DNA of 64,000 nt, taken from assembly GCF_003970915.1 (NCBI RefSeq), contig NZ_RXOF01000002.1, positions 1-64,000 on the forward strand, read 5' to 3'. How positions within the stretch are numbered: the first letter of the stretch is position 1; every line of letters begins with the position of its first letter. The notes under the pieces are model-generated. The model was not told the origin of the DNA and searched no databases. It saw only the letters and a list, made by a program, of their open reading frames with translations. This document shows positions 26,397 to 35,068 of the stretch, in pieces. The stretch is from Hymenobacter gummosus (GTDB taxonomy: Bacteria > Bacteroidota > Bacteroidia > Cytophagales > Hymenobacteraceae). The translations under genes were made by a program, and so were the position numbers.

Positions 26397-28334
26397 TCAG
26401 CGCACCACCTCCAGCCAGCCCTTGAACTTGCGGCCGTTGGTGAAGGTGACCAGGTAGTAATAGGTGCCGGCTACGCCGCTACCCGGCCAGCTGAAGCTGC
26501 GCTCGGGTGAGTGGTACACCTCGTTGCCCCAGCGCGAGAAGATGCGCACCCCGGCGAAGCGCGAGTCGCAGAGGTCGGGCGGCAGGCCGGGCAGGGTGAA
26601 CACGTCGTTGAGCCCGTCGCCGTTGGGCGTGATGACGTTGGGCGGCAAAAAGGCCACGGTGTCGGCGGTGGGCACCATCAGGAAGCGCACCACGCGCTGC
26701 TGCGGCAGCGGCGTGCAGGTGGCCGCCTCCTGCAGCCGGAACGTCACGGTCAGCTCCGTGGGGACGGGGTTGTTGTCGCAGGTGGGCTGCCAGGCGAAGG
26801 TGCCGGTGGCGCGGCCCGAGCCGTTCTGGGCCGTAAAGCGCATATCCACCGTTGCCAGGTCGAAGTTCTGCCCCTCGGCCGTCATGGTCAGGGCGTTGTT
26901 GTCGGCGTCGAGGCCCAGCAGGTTGGCGGTGTAGGGCTGCCCGACGGGCACCTGCACCAGCACCGGCGGGGCCGCGGCGTCGAGGGGCGGGGAGGGGAAG
27001 GTGCTGGTCAGCTGCGGGGCCGTATTGGGGGCAGTGCGCGCCGTGAAGGCAATGCGGACGGTGTCGCGCTTGGGCAGGGAGCAGCCGTTGTCGGCCACGA
27101 CGACGTCGAGCAGAAACACCCGGCCCTGGGAGTCCAGGCAGTCGGGGAAGCACAGGGTGGCGCGCAGCGTATCGGGGGCGCCGGGCGTGCGCACGCGGCC
27201 GGTGGTGGCGGTGGTGAAGATGGGCCCCGGTGTGCCGGCGGCCACGGTGAAGTTCACCGGGTGGGTCGACAGCGTGAGCTGGGAGTTGGCGTCGGGGTCG
27301 GTAAACAGCAGCTGAATGCAGTGGTCCTGGCCGGGCAGCAGGCGCAGCGTGTCGCGGGCGGGGCGGTAGGGCTGGCGGGTGCCGGGCGGCATCATCACCA
27401 TGCTCGGGGCCGCGTTCTGCGGGCAGGCCAGCACCATCAGCTGAAAGTCGCGCCGCGTTTCCCCGATTTTGACGCCCCGGCGGTACTCCGCGCAGCGCAC
27501 CCCGAACACGAACAGCCCCAAGCGGGTGGGCCGCACCGTCAGCCGGCCGCTGCGGCCATCGATGGTCATGGTGGGCGCCCCGGGAATCTGGTTGGCGGTG
27601 CTCAGCCCCGCGTTCCAGGTGATGGGGCTGAAGGGGCCGGGCAGCGCGGTGCCGAGGCTGACGGTGGCGGTGTTGGTATGCCCGTTCAGGGGCGTCACCA
27701 TGTCGTAGGCCAGGGAGTCGCCGTCGGTGTCCTGGCCGCCAAAATCGTAGTAGAACAGCTCGCCCAGGCAGGCGTAGTCGCCCAGGGGCGGGAAAATGCG
27801 CGGGGTGGAGTCGCGGAAGGGCTGCCCGTTCTGCACCACGGCCGGAAACTCCAGGTAGAACGCCTGGGCCGCGCCGCCGGGATTCACGATGTTGGTGATG
27901 CCGTTGTTGCGGCAGCAGCGCTCCACGGCCACGTAGTAGCCGGCCGGGCTGGTGTACACGTTGCCGGCCAGCGTGACTTCGCGGCTGTACACCAGCTTGC
28001 GGGTGCTCAGCGAGCCAGCCGTGCAGGAAGGGTTGGTGTAGTTGACGAAGGTGTTCGAGGTCAGCGGCAGCGTCACCTGCGCCATCAGCTGGTCGGTGCC
28101 CTTGGCGAAAATGCCGGCCAGCAGCTGCTGGTCGAGGGCGCCGCTGTTGCCGTTTACCGCGTCGAAGTAGAGGTTGAGCGTGAGCAGGTAGGTGCTGCCC
28201 GAGCGGTACTGCAGCTCCATCTCCCCGCCCACAATATGCGTGGCGCGGGCCGGCCGTTGCAGGCCGAGCAGCAACAGAAGCAGGAGCAGCAAATGACCCC
28301 GACGAGCTAAGCCGAAAGTAACGGGAGGCAGCAT
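26397..28334 (-). CDS. Secreted protein with gliding-motility C-terminal (T9SS type B) sorting domain
   Basis: 645 residues. The signal peptide is 'GHLLLLLLLLLGLQRPARA' with a mature start around 'THIVGGEMELQY', a beginning seen in many Bacteroidota surface proteins. The middle is beta-rich with Ig-like repeats and paired cysteines. The C-terminal ~85 residues ('VITPNGDGLNDVFTLPGL', 'IFSRWGNEVYHS', 'AGTYYYLVTFTNGRKFKGW') are the gliding-motility CTD that directs type IX secretion and surface attachment. Substrate or binding role unknown. It is convergent with the protease gene. Confidence 0.92.
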   Translation of the reverse strand: MLPPVTFGLARRGHLLLLLLLLLGLQRPARATHIVGGEMELQYRSGSTYLLTLNLYFDAVNGNSGALDQQLLAGIFAKGTDQLMAQVTLPLTSNTFVNYTNPSCTAGSLSTRKLVYSREVTLAGNVYTSPAGYYVAVERCCRNNGITNIVNPGGAAQAFYLEFPAVVQNGQPFRDSTPRIFPPLGDYACLGELFYYDFGGQDTDGDSLAYDMVTPLNGHTNTATVSLGTALPGPFSPITWNAGLSTANQIPGAPTMTIDGRSGRLTVRPTRLGLFVFGVRCAEYRRGVKIGETRRDFQLMVLACPQNAAPSMVMMPPGTRQPYRPARDTLRLLPGQDHCIQLLFTDPDANSQLTLSTHPVNFTVAAGTPGPIFTTATTGRVRTPGAPDTLRATLCFPDCLDSQGRVFLLDVVVADNGCSLPKRDTVRIAFTARTAPNTAPQLTSTFPSPPLDAAAPPVLVQVPVGQPYTANLLGLDADNNALTMTAEGQNFDLATVDMRFTAQNGSGRATGTFAWQPTCDNNPVPTELTVTFRLQEAATCTPLPQQRVVRFLMVPTADTVAFLPPNVITPNGDGLNDVFTLPGLPPDLCDSRFAGVRIFSRWGNEVYHSPERSFSWPGSGVAGTYYYLVTFTNGRKFKGWLEVVR

Positions 28335-28484
28335 GGCAAAAGCGGAAAATAGCGGATGAAAAGTAGGCGTTTGGCGATAAGGAGCAGCTAGGGTGGGCGG
28401 AAAAAGAACCCGGCAAAAAGCCGGGCGCGCGGGCCGGCAGGAGCGGGGCCGTCGAAACCGGGCGTCCGACGGCTCCGCCCGGGC

Positions 28485-28652
28485 TTAGCTGGCGCCGCCC
28501 GTGCTGGTCGTGGTGGTCGGGGCCGAGGGCGTGCCGCAGCCGCCTTTGCCGCCCGCTTTGGGGCCGACTTCCGGGGTTTCGCAGGCGGTGAAGGCGAGGC
28601 TGGTGCCCAGCAGCAGCAGGCCCAGCCCGACGCGTAGAGAAGCAATGCGCAT
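28485..28652 (-). CDS. Small lipoprotein
   Basis: 55 residues: signal peptide 'MRIASLRVGLGLLLLGTSLA' with lipobox ending at Cys ('AFTAC'), then a short Gly/Pro/Thr/Ser tail with one further cysteine. The start at 28652 is the ATG before the hydrophobic run. It is upstream of the gliding-type gene on the same strand with about 150 bases between. Function unknown; similar short lipoproteins are frequent in Hymenobacter-like genomes. Confidence 0.6.
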   Translation of the reverse strand: MRIASLRVGLGLLLLGTSLAFTACETPEVGPKAGGKGGCGTPSAPTTTTSTGGAS

Positions 28653-29208
28653 AGGATGAAGGAAAAAAAGTGAACGAAGTGGCTGGTTCGGGGTGACACC
28701 GGCGGCGGCCAGCCGTCCGCCGCAACGGTGCTTACCGGGGGCCGCCCAGCGGCAGTCCACTCGGGACGCGGGGCGGAATGGTTGGGTCGAATCCAAAAGA
28801 ATTCAGGGCCGCACCGGCAGGGCAACTCCTGGTTTCAGCGCCAAAACAAGGGTCAGACGCCCGCGCGCCACAACGCAATAGACCATCGGCCCCAGAATAC
28901 CGACGAAACACCTTTCCCGGCTTTCTATGCCGGCGCAGCCGGTCGGAATAATTTCGGAATAAACTCGCTGGATAGCAAGTATAAACGGCCGGCCTGGCGC
29001 CGGTTTAGCCGTCGAAGACGGCGTAACCGGTGCCGGAAATAAAGCAGGTTTCCAACCTGCGTCGAACGTTGTTTCGTCGGCCAAAATGGTCGTTGGGGTG
29101 CCACACGCAGGCTGAAAGCCTGTGTTATTATCGGCACCGGTTACGCCGTCTTCAACGGCTAAACCGGCGCCAGCCGTTCAAGTACACCTTTGACTTACCA
29201 ACTCAGCG
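28653..29208. other. Gene-free gap containing repeat I
   Basis: No supportable reading frame. The left part (28653-28930) shows nothing clear; the right part (28994-29173) is a long inverted repeat placed just after the TPR gene's stop codon. Confidence 0.6.
28994..29173. repeat. Inverted repeat I (42-nt outer arms, one mismatch)
   Basis: CTGGCGCCGGTTTAGCCG... (28994-29035) pairs with 29132-29173. The pairing continues inward in a looser form, with AAGCAGGTTTCCAACCTGCG opposite a region reading AGGCTTTCAGCCTGCG, each a small hairpin. Of all the elements here it is the clearest example of nested hairpins within arms. Confidence 0.92.
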
Positions 29209-29832
29209 CTACTGCGCCCGTTTCAGGCCGGCCGTGGCGGTGGCGTCGCCGGGGCGGATGAGCAGGGCTTTCTGGTAGAGCACGCGGGCCTCGGTTTTCT
29301 TGCCCAGGTTCAGGTAGGCCCAGGCCAGGGAAAGGTTGGAGTCGTAGTCGAAGGGGTAGAGGTTGACTACCTTCTCGAAGTAGCGGGCGGCCTGGGCGTA
29401 GTCCTTGCGGTTCAGGTGGATAATGCCCACCCAGTAGTTGGCCTGGGTGTTCTGCGGGTCGATTTTGAGAATGGCCTGGTAGAGCGTGAGCATGCGGTCC
29501 ACCTTGTTGAGGGCATTGAGCGGCTTCACCAGCCCGAATTTCGGCTCGATGGCGTAGGGCCGCTGCTCGGTGGCTTTCTGGTAGTAGGCCTCCGATACCG
29601 GGTAGTTCTTGGCCAGGAAATACAGCCAGCCCAGGCGCAGGTTCTGCTCGTAGGTGCCGGCGTAGCCCTTTTTCAGGGCCGCAATAGCGTCGGCGTACTC
29701 GCCCTTGGCCTCGGCGGCGTAGCTGCTGGCAAAGGCGGCCGCGGCGTCCTGAGCGCGGGCGCCGAGGTGCACGGTCAGGGCCAGGAGCAGCGCCAGGAGC
29801 CGGGAAGAAGTGAAGGGTTTTACCAGGTCCAT
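29209..29832 (-). CDS. Secreted tetratricopeptide-repeat protein
   Basis: 207 residues with a signal peptide ('LLALLLALTVHLGARAQ') and about four TPR units ('EYADAIAALKKGYAG', 'YPVSEAYYQKATEQRP', 'TQANYWVGIIHLNRKDYAQA', 'DSNLSLAWAYLNLGKKTEAR'). It overlaps the barrel gene upstream by 13 bases, so it is last in a tightly coupled minus-strand group. TPR proteins next to outer membrane barrels often act as periplasmic assembly or polymer-guiding parts; that role is inferred. Family-level function unknown. Confidence 0.85.
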   Translation of the reverse strand: MDLVKPFTSSRLLALLLALTVHLGARAQDAAAAFASSYAAEAKGEYADAIAALKKGYAGTYEQNLRLGWLYFLAKNYPVSEAYYQKATEQRPYAIEPKFGLVKPLNALNKVDRMLTLYQAILKIDPQNTQANYWVGIIHLNRKDYAQAARYFEKVVNLYPFDYDSNLSLAWAYLNLGKKTEARVLYQKALLIRPGDATATAGLKRAQ

Positions 29833-31202
29833 GTAGCGGCGAGGGTCAGCGTATGTTGGGTATAAAACGTGAGCGTCTGAATCTGGGTGCGGGCTTCGGC
29901 CCCGTAGTGCAGGCGCGTTACCCAGTGGCGGCCGGGCAGCGGCACCAGCAGGCCCAGCCCCAGGCGGCGGCGCAGCGGGTCGAGCAAGTTATACACGTAG
30001 GCCCCATCCTGGTCGGCCAGCACCGGCACGCGGCCCCAGCCGGCGTAGCCGTCCACCCACAGCCGCCGGGCCAGCCGGGCACCCGCGCCCAGCACCACGT
30101 GCGGGGCGGTGCGGCCGGCCGTGCGCACGAAGCTGGCGCGCCCGAAGCCGTACAGGTGCAGGTTGCCCAGCGGGTAGGCGGTCAGCTGCAGTTCCGTCTG
30201 GGTGCGGACCGAGTCGGTGAGGCGGCCGGCGTACAGGCCGGCCTGCAGCTGCCAGTGGGGCCGCACGTAGCGCAGGGCCGCGTAGCCGAGGTGGCCGGGG
30301 TAGCGCGTCTCGTGGAAGCGGCTGCCGGTATAGTGGTAGCCGACTTTGCCCTGCAAACGGGCCGGCAGCGGCACGGTCAGCAACGCCTGGTAATCGAACT
30401 GGCGCACCGCCACCCAGCGGGGGCCGGGGCCGGGCCCAGGGCCCGGCCCAAACTCGGGCACGACCACCCGCACCTGCTGGGCGTAGTGCGACACGGCCTG
30501 CCAGAGTGCCCAGCCACCGCCCCACTGGCTGCCCAGGCCCAGGCGGCCGTAGCTGGCGGCGCTGCGGTCGGCGGTGCTGGGCCACTGCCCGCCCGCTTCG
30601 GCTTCGGCGCGGGCCAGCAGCCGCGGGGCCAGGCGCAGGGTGCGGCGCGCGGAGTCGGGCAGGGGGCGGGCGGCCCGGGCGGCGGCTTCGCGCTGGTTCA
30701 GGGCCAGCCAGGCCAGGCTCAGGCCGAGGCGGCTCTGCTCGTCGGCGGAGTTGTCCAGCAGGGCCCGCTCGTAGTGGCGCACGGCCTCGGCCGGCCGCTC
30801 CCGCAGCGTGGCCGCGAAGCCCAGGCGCTGCCGCAGGGCCGGGTAATCGAGGCCCAGCCCGATGGCGCGGCGGCCCACTGAATCCAGCAGGGCCCAGCGG
30901 TGGCGGGCCAGCAGGGCGGCAGTCAGGCTGTCGACGTAGGCAAAATCGGCCGGGTCGCGTACGAGCGGGACCCGCCGGCGCAGCGAATCGGGCCGGGGCC
31001 AGACGCCGGCCGGCGCCCCGGGCTCCTGCACCAGGCTATCGGGCAAAACGACGGGCTCCACCACCAGGCTGTCGGCCGGCTCGCGCACCACCGAGTCGAG
31101 CGGGGCGGCGGGCACCGTCTGGGCCGCGGCGGGACGTACGGCCAGCCCGAGCAGCAGCGCGCCGAGCCAGAGCAGGGGCAACATCAGGCGACGGGCTGGC
31201 AT
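29820..31202 (-). CDS. YaiO-like outer membrane beta-barrel protein with periplasmic helical N-terminus
   Basis: 460 residues: signal peptide 'LPLLWLGALLLGLAVRPAAA', a proline-rich linker, a TPR-like helical part (~85-200), and a C-terminal ~240-residue barrel of alternating aromatic/glycine strands ending 'LTLAATWTW', with a final aromatic as in outer membrane proteins. A Gly-Pro run (ten residues alternating) occurs near residue 250. Resemblance is to the YaiO/NfrA-type barrels. It overlaps both neighbours (13 and 19 bases), so the genes are translationally coupled. Likely an export pore or surface anchor for the product of the cluster (inference). Confidence 0.75.
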   Translation of the reverse strand: MPARRLMLPLLWLGALLLGLAVRPAAAQTVPAAPLDSVVREPADSLVVEPVVLPDSLVQEPGAPAGVWPRPDSLRRRVPLVRDPADFAYVDSLTAALLARHRWALLDSVGRRAIGLGLDYPALRQRLGFAATLRERPAEAVRHYERALLDNSADEQSRLGLSLAWLALNQREAAARAARPLPDSARRTLRLAPRLLARAEAEAGGQWPSTADRSAASYGRLGLGSQWGGGWALWQAVSHYAQQVRVVVPEFGPGPGPGPGPRWVAVRQFDYQALLTVPLPARLQGKVGYHYTGSRFHETRYPGHLGYAALRYVRPHWQLQAGLYAGRLTDSVRTQTELQLTAYPLGNLHLYGFGRASFVRTAGRTAPHVVLGAGARLARRLWVDGYAGWGRVPVLADQDGAYVYNLLDPLRRRLGLGLLVPLPGRHWVTRLHYGAEARTQIQTLTFYTQHTLTLAATWTW

Positions 31203-33409
31203 ACGAGGCGAAGGGGCGAAGATTGGTGGGGTAGCTGCACGCGCAGGCCGGCCAGCGCGCCGTGGACCAGCTCGATGTCAGTTGTTTGCAGCACGCGGGT
31301 GCGGCCGAAGTAGCGCAGCTCGGCGCGGCTGCTCAGCTGCAGCCGGCGCGGGTGGTACGGGTCGTCGGCACCGTGGTAGCGCAGCGCGAAAGTGGGGTGC
31401 ACGAAGCGCACGAAGGGCGCCGCAAAGTCCTGCGCCCATTTCAGCACAGGGCTCCGCAGCAGCGTCAGCGGGAAGGTGTCGGGCAGCTCGGGGCCGGGCA
31501 GGTAGCTGAGCAGCACGCGGTAGGCGGCGCGGTAGAAGAGGTAAAGCCAGCTCGATTCGTCGCCGTAAAAGGCCGTGAAGCTGAAGGCGGCCAGGCTGCG
31601 CTCGAAGTACGCCACGGCGCCGGTGCGGTGGCAGTAGAGGTAGGTTTTGTTGTAGGCATCGGTAAACACCTCCCAGCGCTGGGGCGGGGCCGCGGGGTTA
31701 TCGGCGTCGCATACGTCGAGCCGGTAGCCGGGCGGCAGCTCGAAGGCCAGCCGCAGCAGCGGGTTCAACGGCAGATTCTGCACCGATTCGCCCTCGGCTG
31801 GCACCTGGAACGTGCGTACGGCCGGGCCGCTGAGGTAGTAAGCCAGCGGGTAGGCCAGCGTGCGGGAGCCGATGTAGGGCGTGGCCTGCACCTGGAAGTG
31901 CAAGTGCGGCTCGGGCGAGCGGCCGGAGTTGCCGCAGGCGCCCAGCAGCTCGCCGCGGCGCACCAGGTCGCCGGGCTTCACGGGGGAGGAGTGCGGGCGC
32001 AGGTGGGAGACTTTCGAGTACAGCCCCGGCGCGTGCTGCAGCACCACGGTGTTGCCCCAGTTCTGGCGGGTGTTTACCTGGCCCACCGGGTTGTCGTCGA
32101 TGTGGCTCACGACTTCCACCACGGTCCCGTCGGCCGGGGCCAGCACGGGCTTGTTGTAGCAGTAGAAGTCGGCCAGGTTCTGGCCCGCGCCGCGGTAGCT
32201 GCGGCCCTCGGCGTCGAGCAGCATGAAATCGAGGGCCTGGGCCCACTCGCCCTGGTGGGTGGGGGCGCCGTCGTAGCCCTGCGTCACTTGCCACTCGCCC
32301 AGGAAGGGCAGGCTCAGGTGCACGTACAGCTGGCTTTGCAGCCGTTCCCGGTCGTTGGTGAAGGCGTAGAGGTTGCGCTCGGGCGAGTAGCGCTGAATGG
32401 GCGTCAGCGGCAGCCAGCGGCTATCCACGCGCAGCAGCAGCACGTACAGAAACAGCTGCGAGGTGAGGCAGAAGGGCAGCGAAAACGCCGGCAGCCCCAG
32501 CCGGGCCAGCAGGCTGCCCAGCCCCGCCACCAGCACCGCCGTGACGGGCACGCTCAGCAGGGCCCACAGGTACGAGGCCGCCGAGGGAATGACGAACACC
32601 CCGCCCACGGCTACGGCAGCCATGATGTAGTTGGCCCCCAGGATGTAGTGGTTGATGGCCCCGTCCTGGTACACGCCCGTGGCCATGCCAAAGGCGTAGG
32701 CGCCCAGGAAGGCCACAACCGAGAGGGAAAACGCAATGCGGGAGTGCCAGAGCAGCCCCAGGGCCATCAGCAGGCCCACCAGCGGGCTGTCCTGGAAAAA
32801 CACCGAGCTGAGGGCGCGCAGGTAGGTATCGGGCATGAGCGGCAGCTGCCAGCCGTTGAGCCAGTGAATGAGCTGCAGCAGCGGCTCCCCGCCCACGGCG
32901 TACATTTCGTTGAGCCAGTAAATGCCCCGCTCGTTCAGGGCCAGGGCGTGAAACTGCTCGGCCGCCGGCGTGAGCAGCCAGATAACCCCCAGAAACGGCA
33001 CCGACAGCGGCGGCAGCCCCCGGGGCCCCAGCCAGCCGCCCAGCGCCACCGTCAGCAGCAGGGCCAGCAGCGCGCCCACCAGCAGCACCAGCCCGTAGGC
33101 CCAGCCCGGCTCGTAGAAGGTGCCCAGCGCCAGCCCGACCAGCAGAGCGTTGAAGCTGTAGGCGCCGGTTTTGAGTACTTCCCGGTCGAAGCCCAGCAGC
33201 CAGGCCCCGCCCGCGGCCAGCAGCGCGGCCGTCAGTCCCGCCGCGCCCGCGCCGGGGTTGGCAAACGAGAGCAGCAGCAGCAGGGCCGCGAAGCCGCGGT
33301 GCTGGGAAAAGAAAATCAGGCTGTAGCTGCGCAACACGGCCAGGGCAAGCAGGCGCAGGGGCGTATTGGCAGGAGTAGAAGGCAAGACGGAAACGAGTAA
33401 AGACAACAA
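31184..33409 (-). CDS. Urea-transporter-like membrane domain fused to M23 metallopeptidase domain
   Basis: 741 residues. Residues ~15-330 match prokaryotic urea transporters: 'YSFNALLVGLALGTFY', 'LSVPFLGVIWLLT', 'ILGANYIMAAVAVGG', 'LPFCLTSQLFLYVLLLR'. Residues ~375-510 are an M23 (LytM) peptidase domain with zinc ligands expected at H385, D394 and H502/H504 ('PEPHLHFQVQ') and the core 'NWGNTVVLQHAPGLYSKVSHL'. Residues 510-741 are a beta-rich tail without recognised family. No ATG near the 5' end; the frame opens with TTG at 33409. Whether it transports urea is doubtful given the context; it may move another small amide. It overlaps the barrel gene by 19 bases. Confidence 0.85.
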   Translation of the reverse strand: MLSLLVSVLPSTPANTPLRLLALAVLRSYSLIFFSQHRGFAALLLLLSFANPGAGAAGLTAALLAAGGAWLLGFDREVLKTGAYSFNALLVGLALGTFYEPGWAYGLVLLVGALLALLLTVALGGWLGPRGLPPLSVPFLGVIWLLTPAAEQFHALALNERGIYWLNEMYAVGGEPLLQLIHWLNGWQLPLMPDTYLRALSSVFFQDSPLVGLLMALGLLWHSRIAFSLSVVAFLGAYAFGMATGVYQDGAINHYILGANYIMAAVAVGGVFVIPSAASYLWALLSVPVTAVLVAGLGSLLARLGLPAFSLPFCLTSQLFLYVLLLRVDSRWLPLTPIQRYSPERNLYAFTNDRERLQSQLYVHLSLPFLGEWQVTQGYDGAPTHQGEWAQALDFMLLDAEGRSYRGAGQNLADFYCYNKPVLAPADGTVVEVVSHIDDNPVGQVNTRQNWGNTVVLQHAPGLYSKVSHLRPHSSPVKPGDLVRRGELLGACGNSGRSPEPHLHFQVQATPYIGSRTLAYPLAYYLSGPAVRTFQVPAEGESVQNLPLNPLLRLAFELPPGYRLDVCDADNPAAPPQRWEVFTDAYNKTYLYCHRTGAVAYFERSLAAFSFTAFYGDESSWLYLFYRAAYRVLLSYLPGPELPDTFPLTLLRSPVLKWAQDFAAPFVRFVHPTFALRYHGADDPYHPRRLQLSSRAELRYFGRTRVLQTTDIELVHGALAGLRVQLPHQSSPLRLVCQPVA

Positions 33410-33548
33410 GCAAGTTAGCGCCGCCGCTCGGCTATTGCCGAGTGGCTTCTACGCCTGAGGGGCGGTGCCCCGAATTCGGCCGCGCCGTGTGGACTTCACT
33501 GGCTTGGCGGCGCGGAAGGCGGCCCGGCACAGCCGAGCTAGGTTCCAC

Positions 33549-34931
33549 TCACTCGGCAGTGGCCGGGCGAGTGGGGGCCACTGCAGCGGGCAGCAGATGC
33601 CCCGGCACCTCTTCCAATTGTTGCAGGTACTCCACCGTCTCGGCCTGCCGGATGCGGTGGGGGCGGCCCTGCGCATCGAGCAGCACGATGGCCGGGCGCA
33701 GCGAAATGAACTGCATCCATTGGGTCATGTTGTAGGCGCCTACTTTGTGCACCACCACCTGGTCACCGCGGTTGAGCAGGGGCAGGTTCACCGATTCGCG
33801 CAGCTGGTCGATGTTCATGCACATGGGGCCGAAGAGCACGGTGTCCTCGGTGTGGTGCGAAAACTCGCCCGCCGGGCTGATGCGGTGGTCGTACCAGAAC
33901 GAGGTGAAGAGCAGGTTCACGCCGAAATCGAGGATGGTGGCGCGGCGGCCGTCGGCCAGGCGCTTGGTGGCCAGCACCGTGCCCAGCAGGTAGCCTGCGT
34001 CGTCGACAAGCACCCGGCCGGCTTCGAGGATGAGCAGGGGCAGCTCCTCGGGGCGGAAGCCGGCGCGGTGCAGGGTGTCGGCAATGACCTCGGCAAACTC
34101 GTCGAGGCTGGGGGCCGTGTCGGTGCCGGGGAGGTAGGCGCCCTTGAGCGTGTTGGTGCTGGGGAAGCCGCCGCCGAGGTCCAGGTATTGAATGGGGGTG
34201 TTCAGCTGGGTGAGGCAGCTCCAGGCCAGGTCGGCCAGCTTCTGGGCGGCCACGCCGTAGGGCTTGGTGCTGAGCATGAAAGTACCGATGTGGCAGTGCA
34301 GCCCCACCAGCTCCAGCCGCCCCGAGGCCACAATGCGGCTGATGGCGTTCCAGGCCTGCCCGTTTTCCAGGTTGAAGCCGAACCGGTCCCACTGCGGGTA
34401 CACGCCCGCGTCGAGGTTCACCCGCACCGCCACCCGCGGCCGGCGCGCCAGCCCTTCAGCCAGGCCCAGCAGCTCGTACAGCTCGTCGAAGTGGTCGAGG
34501 TGAATAACCGAGTCGTTTTCGGCCGCCAGCTGCAGTTCCGCCCGGCTTTTGCCCGGCCCGTTGAACAGAATCTGCGGGCCCGGCACGCCGTTGAGCAGCG
34601 CCTTTTGGTACTCGAAGCCCGATACCACCTCTGCCCAGGCGCCTTCCTGGTGAAACACCCGGCACACCGCGTTCAGGTAGTTGGTCTTGTACGACCACGC
34701 GAACTGCACCCGCGGGTAGCGCGTGCGGAAAGCCCGCACGGCCTGCTGGTAGTTGCGCCGCAGCTGCTTTTCGCTGAGCACGAACAGCGGGGAGCCGAAC
34801 TCCGCCAGCAAGTCCTCCACCGCTGCGCCATCGACATGCGTGACGGCCTGGGCCTCCGAGCGGGAGCCGAATTTGTTGAGCGGCCCGGCGTTGAGCTTGC
34901 GGATTAAGGGTCGTTCGTAGCGTTGTTTCAT
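33549..34931 (-). CDS. PLP enzyme of the alanine-racemase/DAP-decarboxylase fold (Y4yA-like)
   Basis: 460 residues, fold-type III PLP enzyme. PLP lysine K82 ('AWSYKTNYLNAV'), 'LHCHIGTFM' (H212/H214), phosphate-binding 'LDLGGGFP' (251-257), 'LEAGR' (302-306, usually EPGR) and 'FGPMCMNID' (368-375, replacing the CESxD motif) are all visible, plus the PLP tyrosine in 'VGAYNMTQ'. Compared with diaminopimelate decarboxylase the N-terminal ~40 residues are extra and the substrate helix differs, so the substrate is likely another basic or acidic amino acid. Start at 34931. Neighbours are an ATP-grasp ligase and PqqD. Confidence 0.85.
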   Translation of the reverse strand: MKQRYERPLIRKLNAGPLNKFGSRSEAQAVTHVDGAAVEDLLAEFGSPLFVLSEKQLRRNYQQAVRAFRTRYPRVQFAWSYKTNYLNAVCRVFHQEGAWAEVVSGFEYQKALLNGVPGPQILFNGPGKSRAELQLAAENDSVIHLDHFDELYELLGLAEGLARRPRVAVRVNLDAGVYPQWDRFGFNLENGQAWNAISRIVASGRLELVGLHCHIGTFMLSTKPYGVAAQKLADLAWSCLTQLNTPIQYLDLGGGFPSTNTLKGAYLPGTDTAPSLDEFAEVIADTLHRAGFRPEELPLLILEAGRVLVDDAGYLLGTVLATKRLADGRRATILDFGVNLLFTSFWYDHRISPAGEFSHHTEDTVLFGPMCMNIDQLRESVNLPLLNRGDQVVVHKVGAYNMTQWMQFISLRPAIVLLDAQGRPHRIRQAETVEYLQQLEEVPGHLLPAAVAPTRPATAE

Positions 34932-34941
34932 GGGTGAGGAA

Positions 34942-35068
34942 GTAGCGCGGGCTTCAGCCCGCGTTCGGCAGATAGTAATTCCAGTCGTCCACCCGACCAT
35001 CGTGCTACGACAATCGTCTGGCCGGATGCGGGCTAAACCGCAGGAAGGCGTAGCCAAGCCCGCGCTAC
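34942..35068. repeat. Inverted repeat J
   Basis: GTAGCGCGGGCTTCAGCCCG (from 34942), itself palindromic, pairs with AAGCCCGCGCTAC (35056-35068). The terminal TAG of the right arm is the stop codon of the ATP-grasp gene (35065-35067). The left end lies 10 bases before the PLP gene's start codon. Confidence 0.85.

Noticed and set aside
28388-28825. A 145-codon minus-strand frame near the small lipoprotein
   Set aside because: Low-complexity Arg/Pro/Ala sequence; the other frame has a proper lipoprotein signal.
28735-28830. GGGTCGAATCC at about 28784 as a possible tRNA T-loop
   Set aside because: No acceptor or anticodon stems can be drawn around it.
30424-30450. Gly-Pro coding repeat in the barrel gene as a mobile insert
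   Set aside because: Short simple-sequence run in a linker; slippage is enough to explain it.
31184-33409. Linking the urea-transporter-like domain to nitrogen release from pyrimidines
   Set aside because: The pathway releases ammonia, not urea; the gene lies in a different operon on the other strand, and no urease is seen.
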